39,839 nt of DNA. It comes from Actinomycetes bacterium (GTDB lineage Bacteria; Actinomycetota; Thermoleophilia; Solirubrobacterales; Solirubrobacteraceae). The translations under genes and the position numbers were made by a program. Location: positions 1 through 39,839 of the forward strand of contig JAJZDA010000009.1 in assembly GCA_021851525.1 (NCBI GenBank), given 5' to 3'. Under the pieces are notes generated by a model. That model was not told where the DNA came from, did not search any database, and saw only the letters and a list, made by a program, of their open reading frames with translations. This document shows, one piece after another, positions 1 through 7,691 of this stretch. Numbering within the stretch: position 1 is the stretch's first letter; each line of letters begins with the position of its first letter.

Positions 1-55
1 CCGCCGCGCGCCAGCACTGCGGCTGGCTGGCGATCTCCTCCTGCACGAAGCTCAC
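1..55 (-). CDS. SIS-domain sugar isomerase/deaminase, N-terminus only (runs off window)
   Basis: Too short for the ORF track. The GTG at 55-53 overlaps the TGA of the upstream permease gene, and the 18 visible codons read MSFVQEEIASQPQCWRAA. The pattern of a short start, then a Glu-Ile-x-x-Gln-Pro motif, is how GlmS-like SIS-domain sugar-phosphate isomerases and NagB-II/AgaS-type deaminases begin. In a nagA operon such a protein would deaminate and isomerise glucosamine-6-phosphate to fructose-6-phosphate, the step after NagA. No SIS domain proper is in the window, so the call rests on the N-terminal motif, the 3-nt overlap and the neighbours. Confidence 0.55.
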   Translation of the reverse strand, partial: MSFVQEEIASQPQCWRAA

Positions 56-942
56 TTGATCGAACCTGCCGTGAGCCCGCTGACCACGCGCCCCTCGATC
101 ACCGCGAACAGGATGATCACCGGGATGGTGGCAATCACCGCACCGGCGAACAGGTGCCCCCAGTCGATCGAGTACTCACCGATGTAGTTGTTGATCGCGA
201 CAGTCAGCGGCTGGTGGTTGGTAGCCTGGCCGAGGCTCAGCGTGAGCGCCACGATGAACTCGTTCCAGGCGGCGATGAAGGTGAAGATCAGCGCGGTGAC
301 GATCCCCGGCGCGGCCAGCGGCATCGTCACTCTCAGCAGCGCCCCCAGCCGCCCGGAGCCGTCGATCATCGCCGCCTCCTCGAGCTCCACCGGGATCGAG
401 GCGAAGTAGGCGTTGAGGATCCAGACCGCGAACGCGAGGTTGAAGCCGGCGTTGACGAGGATCAGCGAGAGCGTCGGTGAGAGGTTGAAGTTGGTGAACT
501 CCCGCTGGATGCCGACGAGCATCGCCGCCGGCTGCAGCATCTGGGTGGCCAGCACCATCAGCAGGAACAGCGCCCGGCCGCGGAAGCGGTGGCGCGCCGT
601 GTAGTAGGCGGCGGGCACCGCGACCAGCAGCACCACCGCGGTGGCGCCACCGGCGATCACCAGGCTCTCGACCAGGTTTCCGCCGAAGCCGGTCGACCAG
701 ATCGTCGTGAAGTTCGCGAAGGTCAGGTGGGTCGGCACCAGGTTGGGCGCCAGCAGCTGGTTTGCGGGACGCAGCGCGGCGATGATCATCTCCGCGTAGG
801 GCAGCAGGAAGATCAGCGCCACCGCGTAGGCCAGCACGCTGAGCACGAAGGTGCGGCGGCCGATGGGCGTGCGGCCGGCCGGCCGCACGCGCGCCCGGGC
901 CGCGCCCGCGGGCTGTTCTGGGGCTGTGGATATCGCGCTCAT
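52..942 (-). CDS. Carbohydrate ABC transporter permease, MalG/UgpE type
   Basis: This is one of two inner-membrane channel subunits of a CUT1-class sugar importer. The 296-residue protein has a basic N-terminal tail, about six hydrophobic segments starting near residue 32, and the cytoplasmic EAA loop (EEAAMIDGSGRLGALLRVTM) that docks the ATPase. Length and layout are normal for MalG-type subunits. It follows the partner permease by one base, and its stop overlaps the start of the SIS-domain gene, so translation of the three is probably coupled. The substrate is inferred from nagA and the dre operators to be GlcNAc, chitobiose or a related amino sugar; the sequence alone does not fix it. Confidence 0.9.
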   Translation of the reverse strand: MSAISTAPEQPAGAARARVRPAGRTPIGRRTFVLSVLAYAVALIFLLPYAEMIIAALRPANQLLAPNLVPTHLTFANFTTIWSTGFGGNLVESLVIAGGATAVVLLVAVPAAYYTARHRFRGRALFLLMVLATQMLQPAAMLVGIQREFTNFNLSPTLSLILVNAGFNLAFAVWILNAYFASIPVELEEAAMIDGSGRLGALLRVTMPLAAPGIVTALIFTFIAAWNEFIVALTLSLGQATNHQPLTVAINNYIGEYSIDWGHLFAGAVIATIPVIILFAVIEGRVVSGLTAGSIK

Positions 943-943
943 G

Positions 944-1873
944 TCAGTCGGTCACCTGTTCTCTCCAGCGGGTGATGCGCAGGAAGATCAGCACCACCAC
1001 GATCACCAGCAGGAAGTTGACGACAGACATCGCCGCCGACTCACCGATGAATGCCTGCTTGAGGATGAACATGAAGGTCGTGGTGGTGCTGGTCTCATAG
1101 CCCGGCCCGCCGCGGGTCATCTCCCAGATGATCGGGAAGGAGTTGAAGACGTTGATCACGTTGATCGTGGTGGCCACGAGGATCGCCGGCTTGAGCATCG
1201 GCAGCGTGATCGAGCGGTAGGCCCGCCAGGGGCTGGCGCCGTCCACGCGGGCCGCCTCATAGATCTCCTCGGGGATGGTCTGCAGGCCCGAGAGCAGGGC
1301 GTAGGTGGTGAACGGCAGCGACACGAAGATCGCGACGATCATCATCCAGAAGAGCGCCCAGCCCGGGGTGCCCAGCCAGTCTGCCTGGGTCGAGCCGAGC
1401 TTGGTGACGATGCCCAGGGCGCGCAGGATGATGTTGATCGCCCCCGAGTAGGGGTCGAGCGCCCAGCGGAAGATCAGCGCGGTCATCATCACCGACGCCG
1501 CCCAGGGGGCGATCAGCGCGGTGCGCGCGACCCGCCGCAGCGGGAAGCGCTGGTTGAACAGCTGCGCCAGCGCGAGTGAGATGAGCAGCGTCACGCCCAC
1601 CACCACCACCACCCACAGGACGGTGCGCAAGACGACGCCGCGCAGCGCCGGCTCGTGCCAGAGCGTCTTGTAGTTGCGCAGGCCGGCGCCACCCATCACG
1701 TAGCCGTCGGCGGCGATGTTCTGCAGCGAGGCGTGGACCAGCACCACCACCGGCCACAGCACGACGACCACGATCAGCGCGATCGCCGGCCCGATCCACA
1801 CGAGTGGCCGCAGGCCGTAGAGCAGCCGCATCGGACGCGAGGTCCGAAAAGCGATGTTGGTCTGGTTACTCAC
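944..1873 (-). CDS. Carbohydrate ABC transporter permease, MalF/UgpA type
   Basis: Partner channel subunit of the CUT1 sugar importer. About six membrane segments are visible, beginning in PLVWIGPAIALIVVVV, with the EAA motif EIYEAARVDGASPWRAYRSI in the second half. The ORF track starts it at a TTG at 1888; I prefer the GTG at 1873 (VSNQTNIAF...) because the purine run GGGAGTAGG lies directly before it, although an ATG further in (MRLLYGL) is also possible. It lies 93 bases after the binding-protein gene, separated by a strong hairpin, and one base before the MalG-type gene. This is the usual binding protein - MalF - MalG order. Confidence 0.88.
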   Translation of the reverse strand: MSNQTNIAFRTSRPMRLLYGLRPLVWIGPAIALIVVVVLWPVVVLVHASLQNIAADGYVMGGAGLRNYKTLWHEPALRGVVLRTVLWVVVVVGVTLLISLALAQLFNQRFPLRRVARTALIAPWAASVMMTALIFRWALDPYSGAINIILRALGIVTKLGSTQADWLGTPGWALFWMMIVAIFVSLPFTTYALLSGLQTIPEEIYEAARVDGASPWRAYRSITLPMLKPAILVATTINVINVFNSFPIIWEMTRGGPGYETSTTTTFMFILKQAFIGESAAMSVVNFLLVIVVVLIFLRITRWREQVTD

Positions 1874-1913
1874 CCTACTCCCGTTCAAGATCGCCTCTCC
1901 GATTGAAGCCGAA

Positions 1914-1941
1914 GGTGCGGCGCCCGATTGGGCGCCGCACC
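1914..1941 (-). other. Intercistronic hairpin between binding protein and permease genes
   Basis: A perfect 12-bp stem (GGTGCGGCGCCC with its complement) closes a GATT loop 25 bases after the binding-protein stop and before the permease start. There is no U-run, so it looks less like a full terminator than an mRNA-stabilising or partial-attenuation structure. Such hairpins are known in sugar ABC operons, where they keep the binding protein in excess over the membrane subunits (for example malE-malF). Confidence 0.6.
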
Positions 1942-1966
1942 TCGTCTTCGGAGAGAAGTCGACAGC

Positions 1967-3232
1967 TCAGCCCAGCTGGTTCGCCTGCTGCTGGAGCTGG
2001 TTCAGGACACTCGCGGGGCTGCCGGTGACGGCGGTGCCGATCGTGTTCTGGATGTCCGTCTTGACCTGAGCCCAGGAGGTGCTGCTCGGGTACTGGACCG
2101 CGTGCGGCAGCGCCTTGATGAACGAGCCGAAGGTCGGGTCGCTCTTGAGCGCGTTGGCGGCGGAGACGGTGGCCGGGAGCAGGTCGTACTCACGGTCAAA
2201 CTGCAGCTGGTACTTGTTCTGGTAGACGAAGTCCAGGAACTTCTTGATCTGGGCCTGGTGGTGGTTGGCGTTGAACGCCGCGACGTTGTCACAGACGCCC
2301 AGCGTGTCCCGCAGCGGGCCCTTCTTGCCGGCGATCGGCACCGACGCCCACTGCGAGGCCTTGAGCACCTTGGCCTGCTGGATGATCGGGATCAGCGCCG
2401 GCGAGCCGTTGATCATGCCGACGTCGCCGGCCGCGAACTTCTCCCACAGCGGGGTGCGGTCGACGGTGCCCGGGTTGGGCTCGGTGACGCCGGCGGAGAC
2501 CATGCTCTTCAGGAAGTTGAAGGCGGTGACGTTCTGCGGGCTGTTGATCGTCCACTTGCCCGCGGCGTTGGTGTAGTTGCCACCGTCGCCCAGGAACCAC
2601 AGCAGTGACTCAGCCTGCGCCTCCTCGGAGCCGAGCGGCAGCCCGAAGCCGATCTTGCCGAGCTTGGTGATCTTGGCGGCGTCCGCCTTGACCGAGGCCC
2701 AGGTCGTCGGCGCGGCCTTGATGCCGGCCTTGGCGAAGAGCTTCTTGTTGTAGAACAGCGTGCGCGAGCTGGTGGTGAACGGCATGCCGTACTGCTGGCC
2801 GTTGTAGCTGCCCTGCTTGGCGAACACCGGCAGCAGGCTCTTGGGGTTGCTCAGCACCTGCTTGGCGGTGTACAGCAGGTGCTGCTGCGCATACGCCTGG
2901 AAGTAGTCGCCCTCGGTGACGTCCGGGTAGTTGTGGTTCTGGACCATCGTCTGGACTTCACTGTCGAAGTTGGTCCAGGGGATCACCGTGACCTGAACGT
3001 TGATCGAGGGGTTGGCCTTGTGGAACGCGGTGGCGATCCCCTGCCAGTACTTCTTGCTCGTGTTTGCCGGCCCGGTCCCGTAGTCGGCGGCCACCAGCTT
3101 CAGCGTGACCGAGCCGGAGCGCGCGCTCTTGACGGCGGCGCTGGCGCCGGGGGCCGCGGCAGCGGCCGCAGCGATCGCAGCAGAAGCGGCGGACACGGCC
3201 GCGAGCTTCATTGCGAGTTGACGTTTCCTCAT
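1967..3232 (-). CDS. Extracellular sugar-binding protein of CUT1 ABC importer
   Basis: The 421-residue protein carries a basic start (MRKRQLAMK), an Ala-rich hydrophobic stretch to about residue 33 and a mature region typical of SBP family 1: an early VTVIPWTNFDSEVQTMVQ segment, the middle GMPFTTSSRTLFYNKKLF motif, and LLWFLGDGG. It would capture the sugar outside the membrane and present it to the two permeases. A Shine-Dalgarno GGAGGAG lies 8 bases before the ATG. There is no lipobox cysteine at the cleavage region, which is unusual for a monoderm binding protein. Two dre-like sites upstream suggest control by the GntR protein of this locus. Confidence 0.9.
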   Translation of the reverse strand: MRKRQLAMKLAAVSAASAAIAAAAAAAPGASAAVKSARSGSVTLKLVAADYGTGPANTSKKYWQGIATAFHKANPSINVQVTVIPWTNFDSEVQTMVQNHNYPDVTEGDYFQAYAQQHLLYTAKQVLSNPKSLLPVFAKQGSYNGQQYGMPFTTSSRTLFYNKKLFAKAGIKAAPTTWASVKADAAKITKLGKIGFGLPLGSEEAQAESLLWFLGDGGNYTNAAGKWTINSPQNVTAFNFLKSMVSAGVTEPNPGTVDRTPLWEKFAAGDVGMINGSPALIPIIQQAKVLKASQWASVPIAGKKGPLRDTLGVCDNVAAFNANHHQAQIKKFLDFVYQNKYQLQFDREYDLLPATVSAANALKSDPTFGSFIKALPHAVQYPSSTSWAQVKTDIQNTIGTAVTGSPASVLNQLQQQANQLG

Positions 3233-3294
3233 CCCTGTGACTCCTCCAGACAGGACTAGTTGTGCAGTGCGAGGAAGCTATCGTGTTCCCGCAA

Positions 3295-3310
3295 AGTTGT
3301 CTAGACCATT
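3295..3310. promoter_or_regulatory. dre-like operator (DasR type) upstream of binding-protein gene
   Basis: The site reads AGTTGTCTAGACCATT and matches 13 of 16 positions of the dre palindrome ACTGGTCTAGACCAGT recognised by DasR-type GntR repressors. It lies 63 bases before the binding-protein ATG, where a repressor would cover a promoter. The match is by eye. Confidence 0.7.
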
Positions 3311-3338
3311 TTTGCGTTAAAGCTCGGTTAGCCTCGCG

Positions 3339-3354
3339 ATTGGTCAAGACCAGT
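3339..3354. promoter_or_regulatory. Second dre-like operator, overlapping the nagA stop codon
   Basis: The site reads ATTGGTCAAGACCAGT and matches 14 of 16 positions of ACTGGTCTAGACCAGT. It covers the TGA of nagA (3346-3344). Its centre is 44 bases, about four helical turns, from the centre of the other site, so two repressor dimers could sit on the same DNA face ahead of the transporter genes. Confidence 0.7.
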
Positions 3355-4504
3355 TGCCACCGACCATGACCCGCTCGACGCGCAGCTGATCGTCGAGCGT
3401 GACCAGGTCAGCGCGCCTGCCGGGGGCGATCACGCCAAGCTCGTGATCGAGCCCGAGCACCCGCGCGGGGTTGCCCGAGGCCGCCGCCGAGGCGCGCTCG
3501 ATGCTCAGCCCGCTCTCCTGCACGGCGCGGCGCAGCGCCGCGTCCATCGTCAGCGTGCTGCCGGCCAGCGAGCCGGTGCTGAGCAGGCGAGCCTCGCCGT
3601 CACGCACCTCCACGAGCTGGCCCCCGAGCTCAAAGCGCCCGTCGCCGACACCGGTGGCATCGATCGCGTCGGTGACCAGCAGCGGGCAGCTGAGCGTGTC
3701 GAACACGACCCGGATCACCGCCGGGTGCACGTGGCGCCCGTCGTTGATCAGCTCGCACGGCAGGTCGGACTCGAGCGCCGCCCCGACCAGGCCGGGCCTG
3801 CGGTGATGCAGCGGCGGCATCGCGTTGAACAGGTGCGTGGCGTGGTTGGCGCCGGCGGCGATCGCCGCCTTGGCCTGCTCATAGCTGGCGTCCGAGTGGC
3901 CCAGCGCGACGATCACGCCGGCCGCGCGCAGCGGCGCGATCAGCTCCAGCGCGCCGGGCAGCTCCGGGGCGAGCGTGATCATGCGCAGTGAGCGCGAGGC
4001 CGCCTCCAGGAGCGTCTGCAGCACCTGCAGGCTCGGCGCGATCATGTGCGCAGCGTTCTGCGCGCCGCAGCGCCGCGCCGAGAGAAACGGACCCTCCAGG
4101 TGTGACCCCAGCACGCTGCCCTGGGAGGTCGCGCCCTGGCGGGTGAGCGCCGCCGCCCAGCTGAGCTGCTCGGAGAGCTCCTCCACTGAGGCGGTCATCA
4201 GCGTGACGAGCGTCGAGGTGGTCCCGTGACGCCGGTGAAACGCCACCGCGCCGCGCATGTCCTGCAGCGAGTCAGCGACGCTGTGACCGCCGCCGCCGTG
4301 CATGTGCATGTCGACGTATCCGGGCAGCACCCAGGCCCCCTCGAGATCCACCACCGGCGCGTCGAGCGCCGGACGGCTTGCGCTGACCGAGACGATCCGC
4401 TCCCCGGCGAGCGCCACCCAAGCGCCCTCCTGGACGCCATCGGGGGTGACCACCCGGCCGCCGGCGAGCAGCTGTCCCGCGAGATCCACGGTCGGCGCGG
4501 CCAT
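3344..4504 (-). CDS. nagA: N-acetylglucosamine-6-phosphate deacetylase
   Basis: NagA removes the acetyl group of GlcNAc-6-phosphate, giving glucosamine-6-phosphate and acetate in the cytoplasm. The 386-residue protein has the amidohydrolase layout: HMHGGGG metal motif near residue 60, GSHLEGPFLS with the metal-binding Glu, LGHSDA, THLFNAMPPLHHRRPG with substrate-binding histidines, and the catalytic Asp in VTDAIDATG. Length is normal for the family. Its ATG shares one base with the stop of the GntR gene (TGATG), so the two are translationally coupled. The product would feed the SIS-domain enzyme at the far end of the transporter operon. Confidence 0.93.
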   Translation of the reverse strand: MAAPTVDLAGQLLAGGRVVTPDGVQEGAWVALAGERIVSVSASRPALDAPVVDLEGAWVLPGYVDMHMHGGGGHSVADSLQDMRGAVAFHRRHGTTSTLVTLMTASVEELSEQLSWAAALTRQGATSQGSVLGSHLEGPFLSARRCGAQNAAHMIAPSLQVLQTLLEAASRSLRMITLAPELPGALELIAPLRAAGVIVALGHSDASYEQAKAAIAAGANHATHLFNAMPPLHHRRPGLVGAALESDLPCELINDGRHVHPAVIRVVFDTLSCPLLVTDAIDATGVGDGRFELGGQLVEVRDGEARLLSTGSLAGSTLTMDAALRRAVQESGLSIERASAAASGNPARVLGLDHELGVIAPGRRADLVTLDDQLRVERVMVGGNWS

Positions 4505-5238
4505 CAGCGTTTGCGCGATCCCAGACGGGTCACGAGCGTCACCCGGTCGCCCCGGAACCAGGTGCGCCCGAACTCCACCGGGGCGCCGTCGGTGTCGAAG
4601 TTCTGGCGGCTGACGACGAGCATCGGCGTGCCGACGTCGACCTTCAGCGGACCCGCCTCACGGGGCGTCGCGGGCGCGGTCTCGATCGTCTCATCGCCGG
4701 TGCGCAGGCGCGTCTCGTAGCGCTCGGCGAGGATCGCGTGCAGCGAGCCCTGCGTGCGGATCAGGCGCGTCAGGCCGGGGAAGCGGTCCGCCGAGAGCCA
4801 CGAGGTCTCAACCGCGATCGGCCAGGCGTCAGCCAGACGCAGGCGCTCGATCTTGTAGGCGGGCGCACGCGTGGCCAGCCCCAGCCGCGCCGCGAGCTCC
4901 GCTCCGGCGGCGATCCGCTGGGTGCCGAGCACCTCGGAGGAGGGCGTGAAGCCACTGGCGCGCACCTGCTCGGTGAAGCTCGCCAGGTACAGCGGCCAGG
5001 TGATCTTCGGCTCGGCCACGTAGGTCCCCGATCCCTGACGGCGCACCAGCCGGCCCTCCACCACCAGCTCACCGAGCGCCTGGCGCACGGTCGTCCTGGA
5101 GGTCTGCATGCGCGCGGCCAGCTCGCGCTCGGTGGGCACGGGGGAGCCGGGCGCCAGCGAGCCGATGAACTCCAGCAGGTGGCGCTTGACCTGGTAATAC
5201 TTGGGCTCAGCGGCCGTGATCTCAGGCTCGATCAACAT
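4504..5238 (-). CDS. GntR/UTRA-family repressor, DasR/NagR-like
   Basis: The 244-residue regulator has an N-terminal winged helix (YYQVKRHLLEFIGS..., ELAARMQTSRTTVRQALGEL, wing RRQGSGTYV) up to about residue 75 and a C-terminal UTRA effector domain ending in FGRTWFRGDRVTLV. HutC/UTRA members such as DasR and NagR bind GlcN-6-P or GlcNAc-6-P and release dre sites. The gene is between the ATPase gene (12 bases upstream) and nagA (overlap), and dre-like sites lie before both transcription units. This makes it the likely repressor of the locus and of itself. Confidence 0.88.
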   Translation of the reverse strand: MLIEPEITAAEPKYYQVKRHLLEFIGSLAPGSPVPTERELAARMQTSRTTVRQALGELVVEGRLVRRQGSGTYVAEPKITWPLYLASFTEQVRASGFTPSSEVLGTQRIAAGAELAARLGLATRAPAYKIERLRLADAWPIAVETSWLSADRFPGLTRLIRTQGSLHAILAERYETRLRTGDETIETAPATPREAGPLKVDVGTPMLVVSRQNFDTDGAPVEFGRTWFRGDRVTLVTRLGSRKR

Positions 5239-5250
5239 CGCGACCGCGGC

Positions 5251-6342
5251 TCAGGACAGGCGCTCGCCGCTGGCCGCGTCAAAGAAGTGGGCCGCCTGCT
5301 GCGCCACCGTGAAGCTCAGCGTCTCACCGAGGCGCGGGACGTCCCGTCCCTCGACGCGCAGCACCCAGGGCCGCTGCTGGGGCTGATCGCCCTCGAGCTG
5401 CCCGTAGACGTAGGCGTCGGCGCCGAGCTCCTCCACCAGGGTCACCGTCAGGCGCAGGGCGCCAGGCGCGCCGGCGGGCGCGACCGCCGCCGCCTCCGGG
5501 CGGATTCCGACCATCAGTGAGCTCGCGCCGGAGAGACGGGCACGGAGATCCTGGGGCAGCGCCAGCGGCGCACCGCCAAGCTGTGCGCCCTCCGCCGTCA
5601 GGCGCGCCTCGCGCAGGTTCATCGCCGGCGAGCCGATGAACCCGGCGACGAACAGGTTGCAGGGGCTGTCATAGAGGCTGCGCGGCGTGTCGACCTGCTG
5701 CAGGTGGCCGTTGTGCAGCACCGCGACGCGGTGCCCCATGGTCATCGCCTCAACCTGGTCATGGGTGACGTAGATGGTGGTGGTCCCAAGGCGCGCCTGC
5801 AGGCTGGCGATGTTGGCCCGCGTCTCGACCCGCAGCTTGGCGTCGAGGTTGGAGAGCGGCTCATCCATCAGGAACACGCTCGGCTCGCGCACGATCGCAC
5901 GCCCCATCGCCACGCGCTGGCGCTGCCCGCCGGAGAGCGCCTTGGGCTTGCGGTCGAGCAGATGCTCGAGATCCAGCAGCTTGGCCGCCTCGCGCACCTT
6001 GGTGTCGCGCTCGGCCTTGGGGGTGCCGCGCAGCTTCAGCGCGAAGCCCATGTTGTCACCGACGCTCATGTGCGGGTAGAGCGCATAGTTCTGGAAGACC
6101 ATCGCGATGTCGCGATCCTTGGGCGGGCGCCGCGAGACGTCGGAGCCGTCGATCTGGATCTCGCCGGCGCTCACCGGCTCCAGCCCGGCCAGCATCCGCA
6201 GGGCGGTTGACTTGCCGGAGCCCGACGGACCGACGAGCACCATAAACTCTCCGTCCTCGACCTCCAGGTTCAGCTGCGCAACCGACGGGGCTGCCGCTCC
6301 CGGGTATACGCAGGTTGCATCGATGTAGCTGATCCTCGCCAT
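5251..6342 (-). CDS. ABC transporter ATPase, MsiK/UgpC/MalK type
   Basis: This ATP-hydrolysing subunit energises CUT1 sugar importers. Walker A GPSGSGKST, Q-loop FQNYALYPH, signature LSGGQRQRVAMGRA, Walker B VFLMDEP and H-loop VTHDQVEAM are all intact, followed by a C-terminal regulatory/OB region, 363 residues in total. The ORF track extends 65 codons too far; the real start is MARISYIDATCVYPG at 6342, with AGGAAGG five bases before it and with the upstream part running through the operator. A gene apart from its permeases but under the same operator may serve several importers, as MsiK does in Streptomyces; that is inference. Confidence 0.92.
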   Translation of the reverse strand: MARISYIDATCVYPGAAAPSVAQLNLEVEDGEFMVLVGPSGSGKSTALRMLAGLEPVSAGEIQIDGSDVSRRPPKDRDIAMVFQNYALYPHMSVGDNMGFALKLRGTPKAERDTKVREAAKLLDLEHLLDRKPKALSGGQRQRVAMGRAIVREPSVFLMDEPLSNLDAKLRVETRANIASLQARLGTTTIYVTHDQVEAMTMGHRVAVLHNGHLQQVDTPRSLYDSPCNLFVAGFIGSPAMNLREARLTAEGAQLGGAPLALPQDLRARLSGASSLMVGIRPEAAAVAPAGAPGALRLTVTLVEELGADAYVYGQLEGDQPQQRPWVLRVEGRDVPRLGETLSFTVAQQAAHFFDAASGERLS

Positions 6343-6378
6343 TGCCTTCCTTAGTGAAGCGCCCTCCCGGGGCAAACC

Positions 6379-6396
6379 AACTGGTCTAGACCAGTT
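6379..6396. promoter_or_regulatory. Perfect dre palindrome (DasR-type operator)
   Basis: AACTGGTCTAGACCAGTT is an 18-bp perfect palindrome that contains the full 16-bp dre consensus. It lies 37 bases before the ATPase start, between this operon and the divergent MFS gene. It is the strongest of the three dre sites in the locus. Confidence 0.88.
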
Positions 6397-6485
6397 GCAC
6401 AACGGTATAGCAACCCGGGCGACGGCGTCAAGCCGCAGCACCGCGCGCCGGGCGCCGTCGCGGCCCCCCGCAGTAGCCTCCTGAG

Positions 6486-7691
6486 ATGGCCGAAGCCTAT
6501 GCGCCTCCACGCTCCCCCGGGGCCGCGATCCGACCACTCTGGAATCAGGTCTACCTACCCAACCTGATCATCTCCACCGGCCAGGGAGCGATGCTCCCGG
6601 TGCTGATCTACGCGGCCCGGGCGCTGCACGCCTCGCCGGCGGTGGCCACCACGATCGTGGCGCTCAACGGCTTCGGCACGCTGCTCTTCGACCTCCCCGC
6701 CGGCCAGATCGTGGCGCGCCTGGGGGAGTGGCGCTCAGGCTGGGTGGCGACGGTCACGATGCTGCTGGGCCTGGCAGGCTGCCTGGTGGCGAGCTCTGTC
6801 GCGGAGCTGGCGGCGGCGGTGTTCGTGCAGGCGGCGGGCCTGGCGGTCTGGAGCCTCGCGCGGATGACGCACCTCAGCCGCGTCGCGCCGCCGTTCGCGC
6901 GCGGGCGGGCGCTGTCCCTGTTTGGGGGCGTGCTGCGCACCGGCAACGTCATCGGCCCTTTCCTGTTCGTAGCGGTGGCCGCTGACAACGACACGACACC
7001 GGCCTTCCTGATCTTCATGATCTGCGTTGCCGTCGGCTTCGCCTGGAGCGTGCTGGCGCGGGACCGCGCCGATCACGCCCAGGCCTCGCAGCCGTCTGAG
7101 CGGATCCGCCTGCACCACGTGCTCAGGGACCACCGGCGCAACCTCGCCACCGCCGGCGTCGGGGCGCTGGGGATCAGCATGCTGCGCGGCAGCCGCGTGG
7201 CGATGGTGCCGCTGTGGGCCGCGCACATCGGCCTCAGCTCCTCCAGCGCGGCCACCATCTTCGCGGTCTCCTCACTGGTGGAGCTCGGCTTCTTCTACCC
7301 GGCCGGGATGATGTCCGACCGCTGGGGGCGCAAGGCCGTGGCGGTCCCCTGCCTGGCGCTGCTCTCGATCGGACACGTCCTGCTGCCGCTCAGCCACCAC
7401 GCCGGCACGCTGATGGCCGTGGCGCTGCTGATGGGCTTCGGCAACGCGCTCGGCTCGGGGATCGTGATGACGCTCGGCGCCGACCTCACCCCCGAGGTGG
7501 GCAGGGCCTCGTTCCTGGCGGTCTGGCGCACGATGTCCGACGGCGGTCTGACCGCCGGCCCGCTGGTCGACTCGGCGGTGGTCAGCCTCGCCTCGATCGC
7601 CCTCGCCGGGCCGGTGGTGGGCGCGATCGGCCTGCTCTGCGCGCTGATCATGGGCCGCTGGTACGCGGAGCCGGCTCGCCCGCGCCACTGA
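6486..7691 (+). CDS. Major facilitator superfamily transporter
   Basis: A 401-residue integral membrane protein with about twelve hydrophobic segments in two halves. The loop between segments 2 and 3 (FDLPAGQIVARLGEWRSGW) and its counterpart in the second half (YPAGMMSDRWGRKAVAVP) carry the MFS motif A pattern G-x-x-x-D-R-x-G-R-K/R. The substrate cannot be told from sequence; single-gene proteins of this kind are often drug or metabolite exporters. It is divergent from the ATPase operon and its last 44 bases overlap the 3' end of the convergent aminotransferase gene. No good ribosome-binding site is seen before the ATG. Confidence 0.85.
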   Translation: MAEAYAPPRSPGAAIRPLWNQVYLPNLIISTGQGAMLPVLIYAARALHASPAVATTIVALNGFGTLLFDLPAGQIVARLGEWRSGWVATVTMLLGLAGCLVASSVAELAAAVFVQAAGLAVWSLARMTHLSRVAPPFARGRALSLFGGVLRTGNVIGPFLFVAVAADNDTTPAFLIFMICVAVGFAWSVLARDRADHAQASQPSERIRLHHVLRDHRRNLATAGVGALGISMLRGSRVAMVPLWAAHIGLSSSSAATIFAVSSLVELGFFYPAGMMSDRWGRKAVAVPCLALLSIGHVLLPLSHHAGTLMAVALLMGFGNALGSGIVMTLGADLTPEVGRASFLAVWRTMSDGGLTAGPLVDSAVVSLASIALAGPVVGAIGLLCALIMGRWYAEPARPRH

